NCBI GenBank assembly: GCA_014218235.1
Contig: CM024766.1
Location: forward strand, 72,033,207-72,097,206
From: Colocasia esculenta
Taxonomy: Eukaryota; Streptophyta; Magnoliopsida; Alismatales; Araceae
Direction of reading: 5' to 3'
Length of the DNA stretch: 64,000 bases
The position numbers and the translations under genes are program-made. This document shows positions 35,004 to 45,807 of this stretch, in pieces (the first letter of the stretch is position 1; every line of letters starts with the position of its first letter). The notes beneath the pieces are model-generated. The model was not told the origin of the DNA. It saw only the letters and a program-made list of their open reading frames with translations, and did not search any database.

Positions 35004-37122
35004 TGTAACAACCTGAGAACCCGACCCTCGGCCCATGCCGAGGACCCGATTTTCGCGGTCGCCGCCCACGGATCCAGGGACCGGAAGAGCTATAATCTAT
35101 GTCTAACAGGATATGTAACAAAAGTAAACATCAACTGCTAAACTAGAAGCGTACAGGCAGAAACAGAAAAGAGAGCGAGACTACTGTGTACCTCTCTAAG
35201 TATAGTCCCAATGCACGCACGCTAGTACAAGTAAAAGACAGGGGAAGAACAAGTCCCTTAGGGGCATACCCCGAGGGTGACGTACACTGAAACAGGGGAG
35301 CCACTGCTAGCTACGGGGACCCCGACTATCGCCCCGTCTCCTCCGCCCGGCGCGCGCCCTGCCACTGCTGAGAAGTCTCACCTGGGAAAAGGAGGGATGA
35401 GCTTCATAACATAAGCTTAGTAGGGACTACCAATCTCCTACTGGCTCTAAACAGGCAGGAGAATATAAATATCAAATGAATGACAATAGTTTATATCTTC
35501 TACCTACAAACGGAAGTGCAGAAGCGAAACTACAACTAGCACGGTACGGAAAGTACACACGGTCGGAAACTCCGTACGACTGCTCGTCGTGACCACCACA
35601 TGGCTAGTAAACACAAACGGAAGGAACTCCGCCTGGACAAGAACACTAGCTACGGAAAAGCACCACCACTAGTCACGGTCAGGTGCATCCACCGACGTCT
35701 TATCCTCGACCCGGGTCCTGACCCTCACGTCTCGTCAGAGCGAGGTAGGACACAAGTAACACAGCAGTAACCGCCGTAGTCTGGCCGGACTACGGTCCTA
35801 CGCCTAACCTCTTCAAATGGTTATGGGGCTGTAAGGAGCGAGGCAATGAGAAGAAGGACTGGTTGTCCTGCGCTGGGTAGAACTCCTAACTGTCCTCGGC
35901 GTCCCAGACCACCCACGCGAGCTCTGCAAGTGACTCACACGCCACTGTCCTAACCACCGTTTTCCCCTAAGCTCCAGAGTCCGCCTGGTGGCTGCCAACT
36001 CGAGCACACTCGTAGCCCGGAGTACTCCCTCAATAGGCTCCTGAGGATGGGGGTCCCAAGCAACGGTAACAACATCTCACACGGGACAAGCCCTCAAGTG
36101 CCGAGCACCGGGCGAAAGACTAGTGTAGACCGCACTAGGGAACTAGCACAGGTGCCACGGGTACAGTAAAAGGAACGGAAACGGCGAAGACCAGGAACCT
36201 GTCTCACTGTTGGGGTCACAAAATATCGGACCGTCGCAACCAGGTCGCGACACCGAAGAGCATCGCGATCTCATCGTGACCGGCTAGACCGTCGCGACCA
36301 GATCGTGACTTCCACGAGCGTCGCGTTCACAGATAGAGGGGGGTTCCAGAACAACCCCTCCAGGAACCACCCCAAAAATGGGGAAACAACCACACAATGG
36401 GGGAGGGGATCATGCTCAACATGCTAGAAAGCTAGTAAAGCATCCAAAACACCCTTAAAAACCCCACGAACATGAATCTACACTCGAGGGAAACCTCACT
36501 CAACCTCGATCATGGAGTTCTCACACTCCCAAACCCCAAACCACAGAGAAATCACGCTTTAGAGGGGGAAGGGAGCATGCTTAGGGCGAGAGGATCAAGA
36601 GTCCCTACCTCCACATGAAGAACGAACCCATTAAGGCCTTCTCGTAGGAAAGGACGCCTCCTCCTCTCTCCAAACGGCACGAACACGTCCCCTACATGAG
36701 CGGGACAACACCACCTCAGCACAAACACCTCAAGCACCACGATCTGCCAAGAAACCACACAAGAAACTCGAGAGGGGAAGGAGAGGGGGAAAAGAGAGCT
36801 GAGAGGGTGAGAGGGGGAAATGGGGCGCGGCCTTGGTTTTAACCCGGCGGCCCCCAGAACGCGACGGAACGACATGTCGCGATAAGACTCTCGTCGCGAC
36901 ACCCCTAGGCGTTGCGACCCTATCGCGACGGTCGCCTTTGTCGCGACCCCAAAAGCAGGTCAAAACCTCGAAGACCGGGAAAGCGATCGCGATGAACGAC
37001 CACGTCGCGTTCACGCACGTGCGCCTGACGCCCGACAGATCCGTTCTGACAGAAAGGACATCGGTCACGTCTGTCAGAAGGGCCGTCGCGACACCATCGG
37101 ACGTCGCGACAACAACACAACG
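35004..37122 (-). repeat. E3 5' LTR, part 1
   Basis: Matches 17389-18597 plus 29639-30575. It is interrupted after CAACG (37118-37122) by Copia-1. Many TCGCGA motifs of the other LTR appear here as TCGTGA, TTGCGA or CATCGTGAC, as expected from loss of methylated CpG. Confidence 0.93.
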
Positions 37123-37580
37123 TGTTGGAAATCGACTTGAGGCATCACATGCACAGCGGAAGTAAAACAAAAAATCAATTTCTATCTTTGTACTTGATCG
37201 GGCTATGATGTACGGTGCATGTAAACATACATACAAATAAAGCGTGAGACAATCTCACCTAGGGGAGATCGTATATCCCCTGAAGCACAGAACTAGTCCT
37301 TGTTTGAAGGAGCTCTCGCGAGACTCCCTCTAGTGGTATCCACACAGTGGATGATCGGCGATGACGATGACCCCTCCTACACCGGTGGTGCCACTCCTCC
37401 TAGTCGTGCAACGCCACACAGCGGCCAACAGCAGTAAGTAGAAGCAACAACAAGAGGGCTCGGCCCTCCAAGTTCTCCTCTTGCCTAGGGAGAGCACAGG
37501 AGGGTGAGACGGGAAGGGGGGATGAAGTAGGTGGTTTCTCTTCTCAAGCTCTAGCCCATAAACTTCAAAGAGAACCCCTT

Positions 37581-37589
37581 CTATTTATA
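37581..37589 (-). promoter_or_regulatory. TATA box of Copia-1 3' LTR
   Basis: TATAAATAG on the minus strand, context CTCTCTATAAATAGAAGGGG. The tandem array lies just upstream of it in the element orientation. Confidence 0.7.
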
Positions 37590-37596
37590 GAGAGCC

Positions 37597-37925
37597 TAAA
37601 GGACACCTCATCAGGGACACCTCATCATGTCATGATGACAAGAGACACCTCACCATGTCATGATGACAAGAGGGACACCTTGCAAGGACACCTCGTCATG
37701 TAATCATGACAAGGGACACCTCGCAGGGACACCTCACTATGTCATGATGACAAGAGGGACACCTTGCAAGGACCCCTCGTCATGTAATCATGATAAGGGA
37801 CACCTAGCAGAGACACCTCACCATGTCATGATGACAAGAGAGACACCTTGCAAGGACACCTCGTCATGTAATCATGACAAGAGACACCTCGCAGGGACAC
37901 CTCATCATGTAATGATGGTTAATGA
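37597..37925. repeat. Tandem 84-bp repeat array in Copia-1 3' LTR
   Basis: About three and a half copies of an 84-bp unit. Each contains GACACCT(C/T)GCA(G/A)GGACACCTC, TCATGTCATGATGACAAG and TCATGTAATCATGACAAG. The TCATG...CATGA parts are inverted repeats able to form small hairpins. The array lies immediately upstream of the TATA box in U3, so it is a candidate enhancer. A continuous 98-codon frame through it is a by-product of a unit length divisible by three. Confidence 0.85.
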
Positions 37926-39084
37926 TGATGAGGTGTCCTCCTTCCAGAAGGGGTGAGGTGGCATGATCCTAGTATGCTCCCTTAATGGATCCTTATCAAG
38001 GATTATGGGTCTTACCCAATAGGTCCATAATGGGTTAAATAAGGCTTATTGGATAACTTTTATCCAATCCTCTATTCATCGCGTTATCCACCTTTTGTGT
38101 GTGACCCTCTAGGCCCAATATCGAGCTGGCCGTGAGTTGTACTCATTAGAACTCCTTTTGACTTAGTGAATTATTATCTCCATAATAATTCACTCAACTC
38201 ATCGATTATGAACATACTAGGCCACTATGCCATAATCCCCAGACAATACGAGTGATCAAATCCATTAGACCTGTCTGCCCACAGTTACCGTGTACCTGTA
38301 GTCCCTCATCCATCTATTATCCCAGAGACCATATATTAGGCATGGTGTTGTCAAGTCTATATGGAATCTGTTAAAGTCAAACTCTTATTAGATTCTCCCG
38401 GAGAACTCCTTCTCACTAAATCCAATTGACCCTGGCCAGGGATTTGCTTGAGTAAGACAATATGAGATATTCCTCTCACGATACCGAGAGTGGATGATCC
38501 TTTATTGACACATAATTACATTCGTAAGGTTGGCTACCATTCCCAATGACTGGCTATACTAGACCTGGAACATCCAGACCTATAAATCCAGTATCAAAGA
38601 ATGGAGTACTAAAAGAAGACATCTTTGGTGTTTCAAGTCTAAGGACCAGTTACACAACTGAGACTACGAAATCTCTATCTGACAATCAAGTATCATTAAC
38701 CAAGAACGGATCATTCAGTGAACTCATTCTCCAATAAGCACTTGCACCATATCCCTAGCGTCTCCACACAAGCAGCTATGAGACCAACTGCTTCCATCAT
38801 ATGGACAGGTATATGGCACACCGGTTTTTCCGGTCATCTCAATGTCCTTCTTGAGTAACCTATGACTAGGAATATTTAGGATCTGTGTTTAAAGAGGATC
38901 GGCCTCATTATCATGATCTCATCATGATCCAATTCCCATTGCATAGACCCATGAACATCACAGTATACATACGCATGGAATATACAGAGAGAAAATACCA
39001 TTATAATATTACCAAAAGATATTGTACATAATTACAAGTGCCATCACTCACGTGAATTGGTTTGCAAGGCACCTATAACTAGCA

Positions 39085-39098
39085 ATCTCCCACTTGAC
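39085..39098 (-). other. Copia-1 polypurine tract
   Basis: On the minus strand CAAGTGGGAGAT abuts the LTR start TGCTAGTT. Confidence 0.75.
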
Positions 39099-39436
39099 CT
39101 AAAACCAATCACCTACATGTCTGATTCCCATCAGACCTCGGTGTCGCTCAAAAACAATTTGAGTCAGTGGCTTTGTCAGTGGATCCGCAATGTTATCATC
39201 GGATGAAATTCTTTTTACTGCTACATTGCCACGGGCCACAATCTCTCTGATCAAGTGGAACCTCCTTAGAACGTGCTTAGACTTTTGATGAGACCTAGGT
39301 TCCTTTGCTTGAGCAATCGCCCCATTGTTGTCGCATAACAAAGAAATTGGATCTTCATGGCCAAACACCACTCCTAAATCTGTGATGAACTTCTTCATCC
39401 AGACAACTTCTTTTGCTGCTTCTGAAGCAGCAATAT
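39099..39436 (-). pseudogene. Copia-1 RNase H C-terminal part
   Basis: The end of pol, cut from the rest by the CACTA element. Readable in order: IAASEAAKEVVWMKKFI, LLCDNNGAIAQAKEP, SKHVLRRFHLIREIV and ADPLTKPL, the typical end of Copia RNase H. The stop is a few bases from the PPT. The preceding residues (TTEAEY) are at about 48937-48955 beyond the CACTA right end. So the transposon landed exactly between the EAEY and IAASEA motifs. Confidence 0.9.
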
Positions 39437-39780
39437 CACTACAACAAATTGGAGCTATACCCACAGAATTTACCTACAGTAGGATAATACGTAGGTATAT
39501 AACACAATTATACATGTTAAATCCGTCCGTTGCAAGGTTATGCACACGCTTTTTTTAACCATATGTAGATACAAATATATAGTTACGGTTTTTACAAATC
39601 GTGAGAGAATATATTTATTTTAGCCATAGTTTATTAATAAGTGTAACAAAAAGATGTATACACCTATGAAAAGCTACCAAATATAGGTATTGGTCTATTC
39701 ATAATATCCTAAAAAAATAGGAACCGTGAGTATATAGTTGTGGTGGCAATACATTTCCCTTGCGCGGGAAATAAAAAGCC
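39437..39780. repeat. CACTA left terminal and subterminal region
   Basis: TIR CACTACAACAAATTGGAGC, then AT-rich DNA with repeated ACGTAGGTAT-, GTTACGGTTT- and ACCTATG-like motifs in both orientations. Such motifs are where CACTA proteins are known to bind. Confidence 0.6.
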
Positions 39781-39825
39781 TGGGATATGTAGGGGTTCGG
39801 CGGATACCTCCTTCTGCACGACCAA

Positions 39826-40180
39826 GCCCCCGACGCTGACCGCGCCCTAGCACGACCAAGCCCCTGATGCCGACCGTGCCCTCATCGTCGTCGAAGCCCG
39901 ACGCCGACCGCGCCTGCGCCCTCGTCATCGTCCAAGCCCGACGCCAACTGCGCCCTTGTCGTCGCCCAAGCCCGACGCCGACCGCACCCTTGTCGTCGTC
40001 GAAGCCCGACGTCGACCGCGCCCTCGTCGTCGTGCAAGCCGGCCGCCGCCGTGATCATCCACGCCCTAGCTAGCACGCCCTCGGCCACCATCGTCATTGT
40101 CCAAGCTGGACGCCGACCGCGCCCTCGGTCACCATCGTCGTCGTCCAAGCCAGACGTCGCCGTGATCATCTATGCCCTAG
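39826..40180. repeat. GC-rich minisatellite, about 34-bp unit
   Basis: Units such as CCCTTGTCGTCGCCCAAGCCCGACGCCGACCGCA follow one another with little change at about 39880-40030, with looser copies on both sides. It is very CpG-rich in an AT-rich element and lies just before the first candidate exon. Open frames on both strands through it are low complexity and not credible proteins. Confidence 0.8.
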
Positions 40181-42222
40181 CCCGCCACCGTCATCACCTG
40201 CTGTTGTCGTGCACGACCTGGTCGACCGCGGCAATTGTTGTCTCAACCCTACAGTGTCGCCTTCGCGTCCACACCCGAAGCTTTCTTCTGTGCCCTTTCT
40301 AGCCCCTACTTCCAAGCTCAAGGAGAAGCATGGGTCGCCATTGCCGCCTCTGCTCCTCCATCCAAGGTACGACCCACCAACACCGCATCACAGTCCCACA
40401 TTTCTATCCTCGCACGAACTGGAGAACATTTCCCCATTCTAGGGCAGTGTTCCTTCTTCCACTTGCCCATTAAAATCTCGAAGGTTGCTAGTATGCTTCA
40501 GCCTTCACTCTTTAATTCTTATAGCTGGTTCAGTTGTCCCAAAGTTGATATGAGAAGTCTCTTCTATCCTTATTCTAATATTCTAACAGGATATCTGTGT
40601 AGTTGCCAAGTATGGATTTTCTTAAAGTAATCTCTTTGTTGACATATTACTCTATAGTATGATGCTCAGTAGCTGTCTGAAGCCACAAGGAGAACAACCG
40701 CCATTTATCTGACTGCTTGTTTCACATTTTTGTTTCTTATTTTTTATATGCTTTTCTAGCTGTATTGACCATATGCATCATATTTTATTGTATACATGGT
40801 TTCTCTGGCCTCTTTATTCTTTTGTCCTTCACAATTAAAACACATCATAAGAATTTATAGATATCTAGTTATCTGCTAGCAATCTGAATGGTTGGTAATA
40901 ACCATAGTTAGGAATTAGGACATGATTAAGTATATGTATTTTTTTCATACAAAGAGTCTTGTCTACCAAATGTAGGAAATTCATTTCACATTTCTGAAGC
41001 TATGAAATCTGGGAAATATGCAGAACTAGATTTTTTATGGACAACAATTTGTTGTAGGGTGATGAAAAAGGTGGTGCTGCACTTCTGACTTATTATGTTC
41101 TAATGACATCAGATATCCTTTTATACCAGATCAATTGACTGAATTATGATTAAACATTCTATTTCCTATAGTTACTATACGGTCCTCTGGTTTGCATGAT
41201 ATAGAACATGGTGAAAGCTTGAAAACCTGCACAGATATAATTTCTATGGATTTATATATATACTAGGTCATCTGACTGTATTATGATAAGACATTCTTTT
41301 TCCTATAGTTGTTGTACGGTCCTCTGATTTGCATGATATATAACATGGTGAAAGCCTAAAAACCTGCACATATAAATGATTTCTATGGATATATATATAT
41401 AAAAATATGTATGTTGGTTTACAAACTGCAGGCTGATTTTGTGCCTGTAGGTGATTTATAGATACCTTATATGCCTATTTCAAGGTTGAAAATTTCCATG
41501 TTTATTCTCTCTAAATGATCTTATATGTCTATTTATAAATTGATCTTTTCTTGCTCATCATCATTTTATTCTTGACGAATATGTAGTCATTTTCTATACC
41601 AGTCAGGAAAAAGTCAGAAATGGAAATGCTGAAGATTCCCCAATTCCTCATATATATGTGTCGATAAATTTTTATTTAAATGAAAAGAGTTTGCAAAGTC
41701 ATTGTTCCACACATCCCCCTCCCCAAGTGGTGTAAACATCCACCAGTGCAGAGTACTTTAGAAAAGTAATATAAATTGCATTTGTTCATGCACTTTAACT
41801 AGTAAATTTTAATCATGAAATGGGAGAGTATGATTAGGGGATCCCAGGTATATATGACTATTTCATGCTTTGCGAGTATGGACATTTTAAACATGAAATG
41901 GGATCTCAGGTTTCCTTTGTTTTTGTTTCAGTTTTGCATATTTCAGTTGCTTTTGTTTAATGTTTTCTTTGAAGAATTTGATTGGATTTTCTGGACAAAT
42001 TTCAAGGGTACAATTTTTTTTACAGACTTGAGTTGATAATTTTTTTTTTTTATTTTTTACATAGACCTGTTGCTTTCTAGGATCCTTCTAGGACTGCAGT
42101 GATGGCACACCACAATCCCCAAAGTTTCCTCCCTTTCTATTGCTGCCCACTGCCGCTATCATCTTTATCATCCAAAGTTTCCAACATAAATATGTTTATG
42201 ACAATGTTCAACTTTGTTATAG
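40181..42222 (+). other. CACTA interior, possible leader exon and introns
   Basis: 40220-40365 is GC-rich and could be a first exon with donor AAG|GTACGA. The rest is T-rich, intron-like on the plus strand. A 130-bp segment is duplicated (about 41137-41261 and 41270-41399, sharing CCTATAGTT..TACGGTCCTCTG.TTTGCATGATATA). No protein domain recognised. Confidence 0.4.
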
Positions 42223-42771
42223 GCCAAGAATGATGATAAGTGTGCTCCATCTCCACACGTGGATGTGCATATGACCAGTGCAGTTGAGGGACAAATGTAG
42301 ATCAAGATGTAAAGTGCATTATAGATTGTGAAGATGTAAGCAAGGTATAATCAACTTGTGATTCTCTTTCAAGTTATACTTATACATGCTCAATATTTTT
42401 ATATGTTTGGATTTTTCATACATGTTACAGTTGATTGGAAAACGTATTCTTTTAGTTGACACTGAGATGCAACATGTAGCTGATGGAATCCTCATCAGCA
42501 CAGAAATTGAAAAGGTAGTCATGGGCCGCAAAATAGGCACTGAGTACTGTGAGGTATCAATCACCCATACTCAAAGGCCAAACACATCACTATTTATTAA
42601 GGATCAATTTAGGAAAAGGTTGAGTGATGCTCTCGGAAGCCACATCTTATGGTTAAAGGACTATGTAAGTAGTTAACTATTTCTTCCAATTTAACATTTC
42701 TTCCTATGTCTTCAATTTGGTAACTTTTAGCCTTGTATGATCTATTTTTTCAGGTTATGGTCCATCCATGA
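42223..42771 (+). pseudogene. Candidate CACTA accessory domain (DUF8039-like), intron-containing
   Basis: Three exon-like blocks with good splice sites: 42223-42344 (acceptor TTATAG, donor AAG|GTATAA), 42431-42664 (acceptor GTTACAG, donor TAT|GTAAGT) and 42754-42771, ending in TGA. The middle one encodes 78 residues (LIGKRILLVDTEMQHVADG, VVMGRKIGTEYCEV, LSDALGSHILWLKDY). The 'V-A-D/E-G ... G...C.V ... DALGS.I.W' layout resembles the DUF8039-type domain common in plant CACTA proteins. The first exon needs a frameshift to stay open. Identification is tentative; it could instead be another captured host gene. Confidence 0.45.
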
Positions 42772-42849
42772 TGCTGCTTGGTTTTGACTTCATGTTGACT
42801 AACATTGCTGGACTACACATTGACTATAAGCATGAACATTGCTGGACAA

Positions 42850-42990
42850 ACTTTTATTTTGAGATACACTGGCTCTTTTGTTGAGACAAGACTTTTTATT
42901 TTGAGATACACAACTTTTTTTTGAAGCAGACTTTTTATTTTGGATTACACTGGCCTTTTTTTTTTGAAGCAGACTTTTTATTTTGTATAT
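42850..42990. repeat. Short tandem repeat, about 40-43 bp unit
   Basis: Four imperfect units built on GACTTTTTATTTTGAGATACAC plus a T-run and GAAGCA. Confidence 0.75.
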
Positions 42991-43002
42991 GGAGGTCATG
43001 TG

Positions 43003-43004
<2 letters not shown>

Positions 43005-43056
<52 letters not shown>
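43005..43056. repeat. (TA)n microsatellite
   Basis: Uninterrupted TA dinucleotides of about 50 bp. The apparent Ile-Tyr protein reading through it is an artefact. Confidence 0.9.
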
Positions 43057-43062
<6 letters not shown>

Positions 43063-43474
43063 GGTTGCCATGGGCCTTAGTGGAGTTGCCCTCTTGTATA
43101 TGCCATGTGTGTATGGATGCTAATATGTTTTATTCTTTCTTGCTATGGATGTTAGATCTTATATTGTTTCAAGAAAATATGAAAACTGTGGACTACAGGG
43201 TCAGCTGTACTTGGATTTGTATATGTCTTCTTGTGTAGACTGCAACTCAAATGACATGTCAGGTGAGGTTTAATCTGTTTTGAGTAAAGCAGTCCATTTT
43301 TTTTCTTGGAGGGCAGGATCAGAGGTTAACAATGCCGAAGTTTATTTTTGCCAAAACAGTCAGTTTAATGTGCTAGTTTCATCTCTTTTTAGTGTCGTGT
43401 TCAATCTCCAAGTTGTTTTATTCTTTCTTATGTGCTCCATTTACCACAACTTTCCATGAATTAATTTTTGTTAG

Positions 43475-43919
43475 CATCTTACCTATGTTATCTGAAAAGG
43501 CAAGCAAGGTGCCCACTAGTCAACAATGCGAGGAGATGCAAGCTATATGGGGTGTTTTGTAAAAAAAGAAAAGAAAAGATGGGGATGATTTTATTTTTAT
43601 TTGAGTATGAGGAAAGAAAGCTCTATGGGGTGTTTGAAGCAACTTCTGATGGTGCTATGGATATTGTCCCTATGACTTTCAGCTCATCAGGGAAGCTATT
43701 CTCTGCCCAGGTAAAATGGGCTTGATCAGTTTTATCTGATATAATTCTGGCTTATCAATTTGCTAAGACTCTGTATTTTTTTGAAATGCCATCTGGATCC
43801 AAGTTTCTTTCAGGACAATCTGGCGTTGCCCTCCATTAAGTGAAGGTGAATTTTTTTATGCAATCAAAGAAAATTACCATGCTCCAAAGAAGTTCCACCT
43901 TCATTTGTCTGGAAAATAG
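43475..43919 (+). pseudogene. DCD-domain gene fragment captured by CACTA
   Basis: Two exon-like blocks. 43475-43710 (acceptor TTTGTTAG, donor CAG|GTAAAA) contains ILFLFEYEERKLYGVFEATS and DGAMDIVPMTFSSSGKLFSAQ, the centre of the plant Development-and-Cell-Death (DCD) domain. 43814-43919 (acceptor CTTTCAG) contains IWRCPPLSEGEFFYAIKENY and APKKFHLHLSGK, its C-terminal part, then TAG. DCD proteins act in stress and cell-death responses. With the visible splice sites the second block is read out of phase, so a donor has probably been lost. The domain start (normally Gly-x-Ile/Leu-Phe...) is not clear. A fragment, not a working gene. Confidence 0.7.
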
Positions 43920-45276
43920 GCCTGGAACCTTTTTTGTTTTTTTTCTACTATATTAGCAATGGGGAGAGAGTTTATTTCTTATTCATCGAGTACCTGTAGA
44001 AAGAAAACCAGTGGCAATGCTTTGTTCCTGAGACTACTCTTGCCTTTGATTGTAGGTCTGTAAGCTTTTAGAGTTATTTGAATATATATATTCAGGTCTG
44101 GAAAACATGAACCCAACAAAGAAAGCAGCACCGCTTTGCACATCCCTTGCTTGGCATCTACACTTATAGATGGTACTTCTCTACTGTACCATTAAGAGAT
44201 GAGTTCCTTGAAAATGCAAGTTTGTTCATTTTTTTTATGCTTACATCTTACTGCCATATACATAACGATATCGGGTAGGCACTTTTTACTATTTTACAGT
44301 GAGCTCCTTAGTCATCAATAACATGGCAAGTTAGATATGGCATAATCAGTGGATTCTTTTAGATTTTTTCCTTCATGAATTTTGCTATCCTTGTTGCCAA
44401 GAGACCCACCTTGTTAGTCTGCTGTATACATTTAGTGATGTTCAAAGAGAAAATGTGTTGAATAAAGAGTGGATATTTATTGCATATTTTCTTAAGAATT
44501 GCCTTGCTACCTTAAGTGTTCCAATCGGGTGGTCATTTTCTTGCATATTTTGGAATAAACAGTAATTGATATATCCAGCTGGCTAGTATTGATCTCAAAT
44601 TAGTGAATGCAGAGTTCTAGTACAGCATGTAGAATGAGTATATAATGCTGCACAAGCTAGTCTAATACTGATTAAGTACATTACTGCTGAGTAAGCTCTG
44701 TGTTAACATACACCCTCATATTTCTGTTTGTAATGATTGAAGTTGCAGGTGACTTCATCTGGCTTTACAAAGAAAGACAACAATTTGACATGTATGGCTC
44801 ATTGTTAATCAACATAGGCATCAGAGAATTTTACTCTTTCTAGACATCAGAAGTATGTTATACTGTTATGTAAAAAAAAAGAGAAGGAATTATTGAATGC
44901 TAGTGTTAAGTCAAAGCACTATGGACGTGCATGGAGATTGTTTGACAATTGTTTGTCATGATACGTGTTCCCCTCCGGAAACAAGAGCTCCTTTAGAGCT
45001 GATTTTTTTTTTCTGAAACATCAAATCTGGTATATTTAACTAGAAACATAAGCAGATGCCTGTTAGTCTTTTCAAGGTAGTGTCTATTTGCCTTTAACAT
45101 ATAATTTTATGAAATTATACATTTTATAGTTAAGATGCCCATTGTTAGAGGAAGGTTTCCTAACCTAACTGAGGAAGGAAGAGTTTAGGTACGTGTTTGC
45201 TATCATCTTTGTTACCAATGTTATTCTCAGATGGGTCATAGCAGTTCTACAGTAGTTCTTACATTTTCCTTTTCAG
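43920..45276 (+). other. CACTA interior, no gene recognised
   Basis: T-rich, intron-like sequence between the DCD-like and UBP12-like fragments. It may be the carried-along intron of either source gene. No exon I can name. Confidence 0.4.
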
Positions 45277-45807
45277 GTATGTGGGAAAACTTTTTGTAAA
45301 GTATATGGGAAAACCAATGGAAATTTTGAAGAAGCTCAATGAAATGGCTGGATTTGATCCAAATGAAGAGATTGAACTTTATGAGGTCTGGATTATGTGA
45401 AATGAATCTTCGGTTATTTTTTATTTTTGTCAAGTTTCGATATAGTGAAGAATAGACCTATAAATTGCTGTGGCGATGTTATAATGCTAATGCTAACTCT
45501 GACTCCAACTTGTTTTGTAGGAAATAAAGTTTGAACCAAATGTGATGTGTGAACACATTGACCAGAAACTTACTTTTCGATCTAGCCAGGTATGAAGTGG
45601 CTTATGTGGATTGGTCTTCTTCAATAACAATAGAGACTTTCTAATTAAATGAGGAAATTTTAAACTTTCTGAATTATTTGCTGCTTGCAGCGTGAAGATG
45701 GTGTTCTCATATGTTATCAAAAATTTCCTCCACTAGAGAATGATGAACTGTGTCATTATCCAGATGTACCGTCCTTTTTGGAATATGTGCATAATCGACT
45801 GGTGTAA
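45277..45807 (+). pseudogene. Ubiquitin-specific protease UBP12/UBP13-like fragment, three exons
   Basis: Exons 45277-45385, 45521-45589 and 45691-45801 have canonical sites (TTTTCAG|, GAG|GTCTGG, TTTGTAG|, CAG|GTATGA, CTTGCAG|, CTG|GTGTAA). All are phase 0 and open, 36, 23 and 37 codons. They read VGKLFVKYMGKPMEILKKLN and EMAGFDPNEEIELYE, then EIKFEPNVMCEHIDQKLTFR, then YPDVPSFLEYVHNR. This is the part of plant UBP12/13 (USP7 family) after the catalytic domain, in the ubiquitin-like repeat region. UBP12/13 removes ubiquitin in the nucleus, acting in flowering, clock and immunity. The fragment lacks MATH and protease domains. Reading past the last donor gives a stop at 45805. Captured by the transposon by inference. 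Confidence 0.85.

Larger units (their letters stand above)
37123..39084 (-). repeat. Copia-1 3' LTR
   Basis: Pairs with 53753-55708 along its length. It contains a tandem array at 37597-37925 and a TATA box at 37581-37589. The first 80 bases differ from the other copy at five positions. Confidence 0.95.

Noticed and set aside
37597..37925. CRISPR-like array
   Set aside because: Repeats are contiguous with no unique spacers, duplicated in both LTRs, and the genome is a plant.
37660..37956. 98-codon repeat protein (MMTRGTPCKDTSSC...)
   Set aside because: Unit length of the tandem array (84 bp) is divisible by three, which keeps any frame open; it is located in an LTR promoter region.
39867..40302. 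Frames through the GC-rich minisatellite
   Set aside because: Repeat translation products; both strands open equally.
42799..43238. Ile-Tyr repeat proteins
   Set aside because: Produced by the (TA)n tract; low complexity only.
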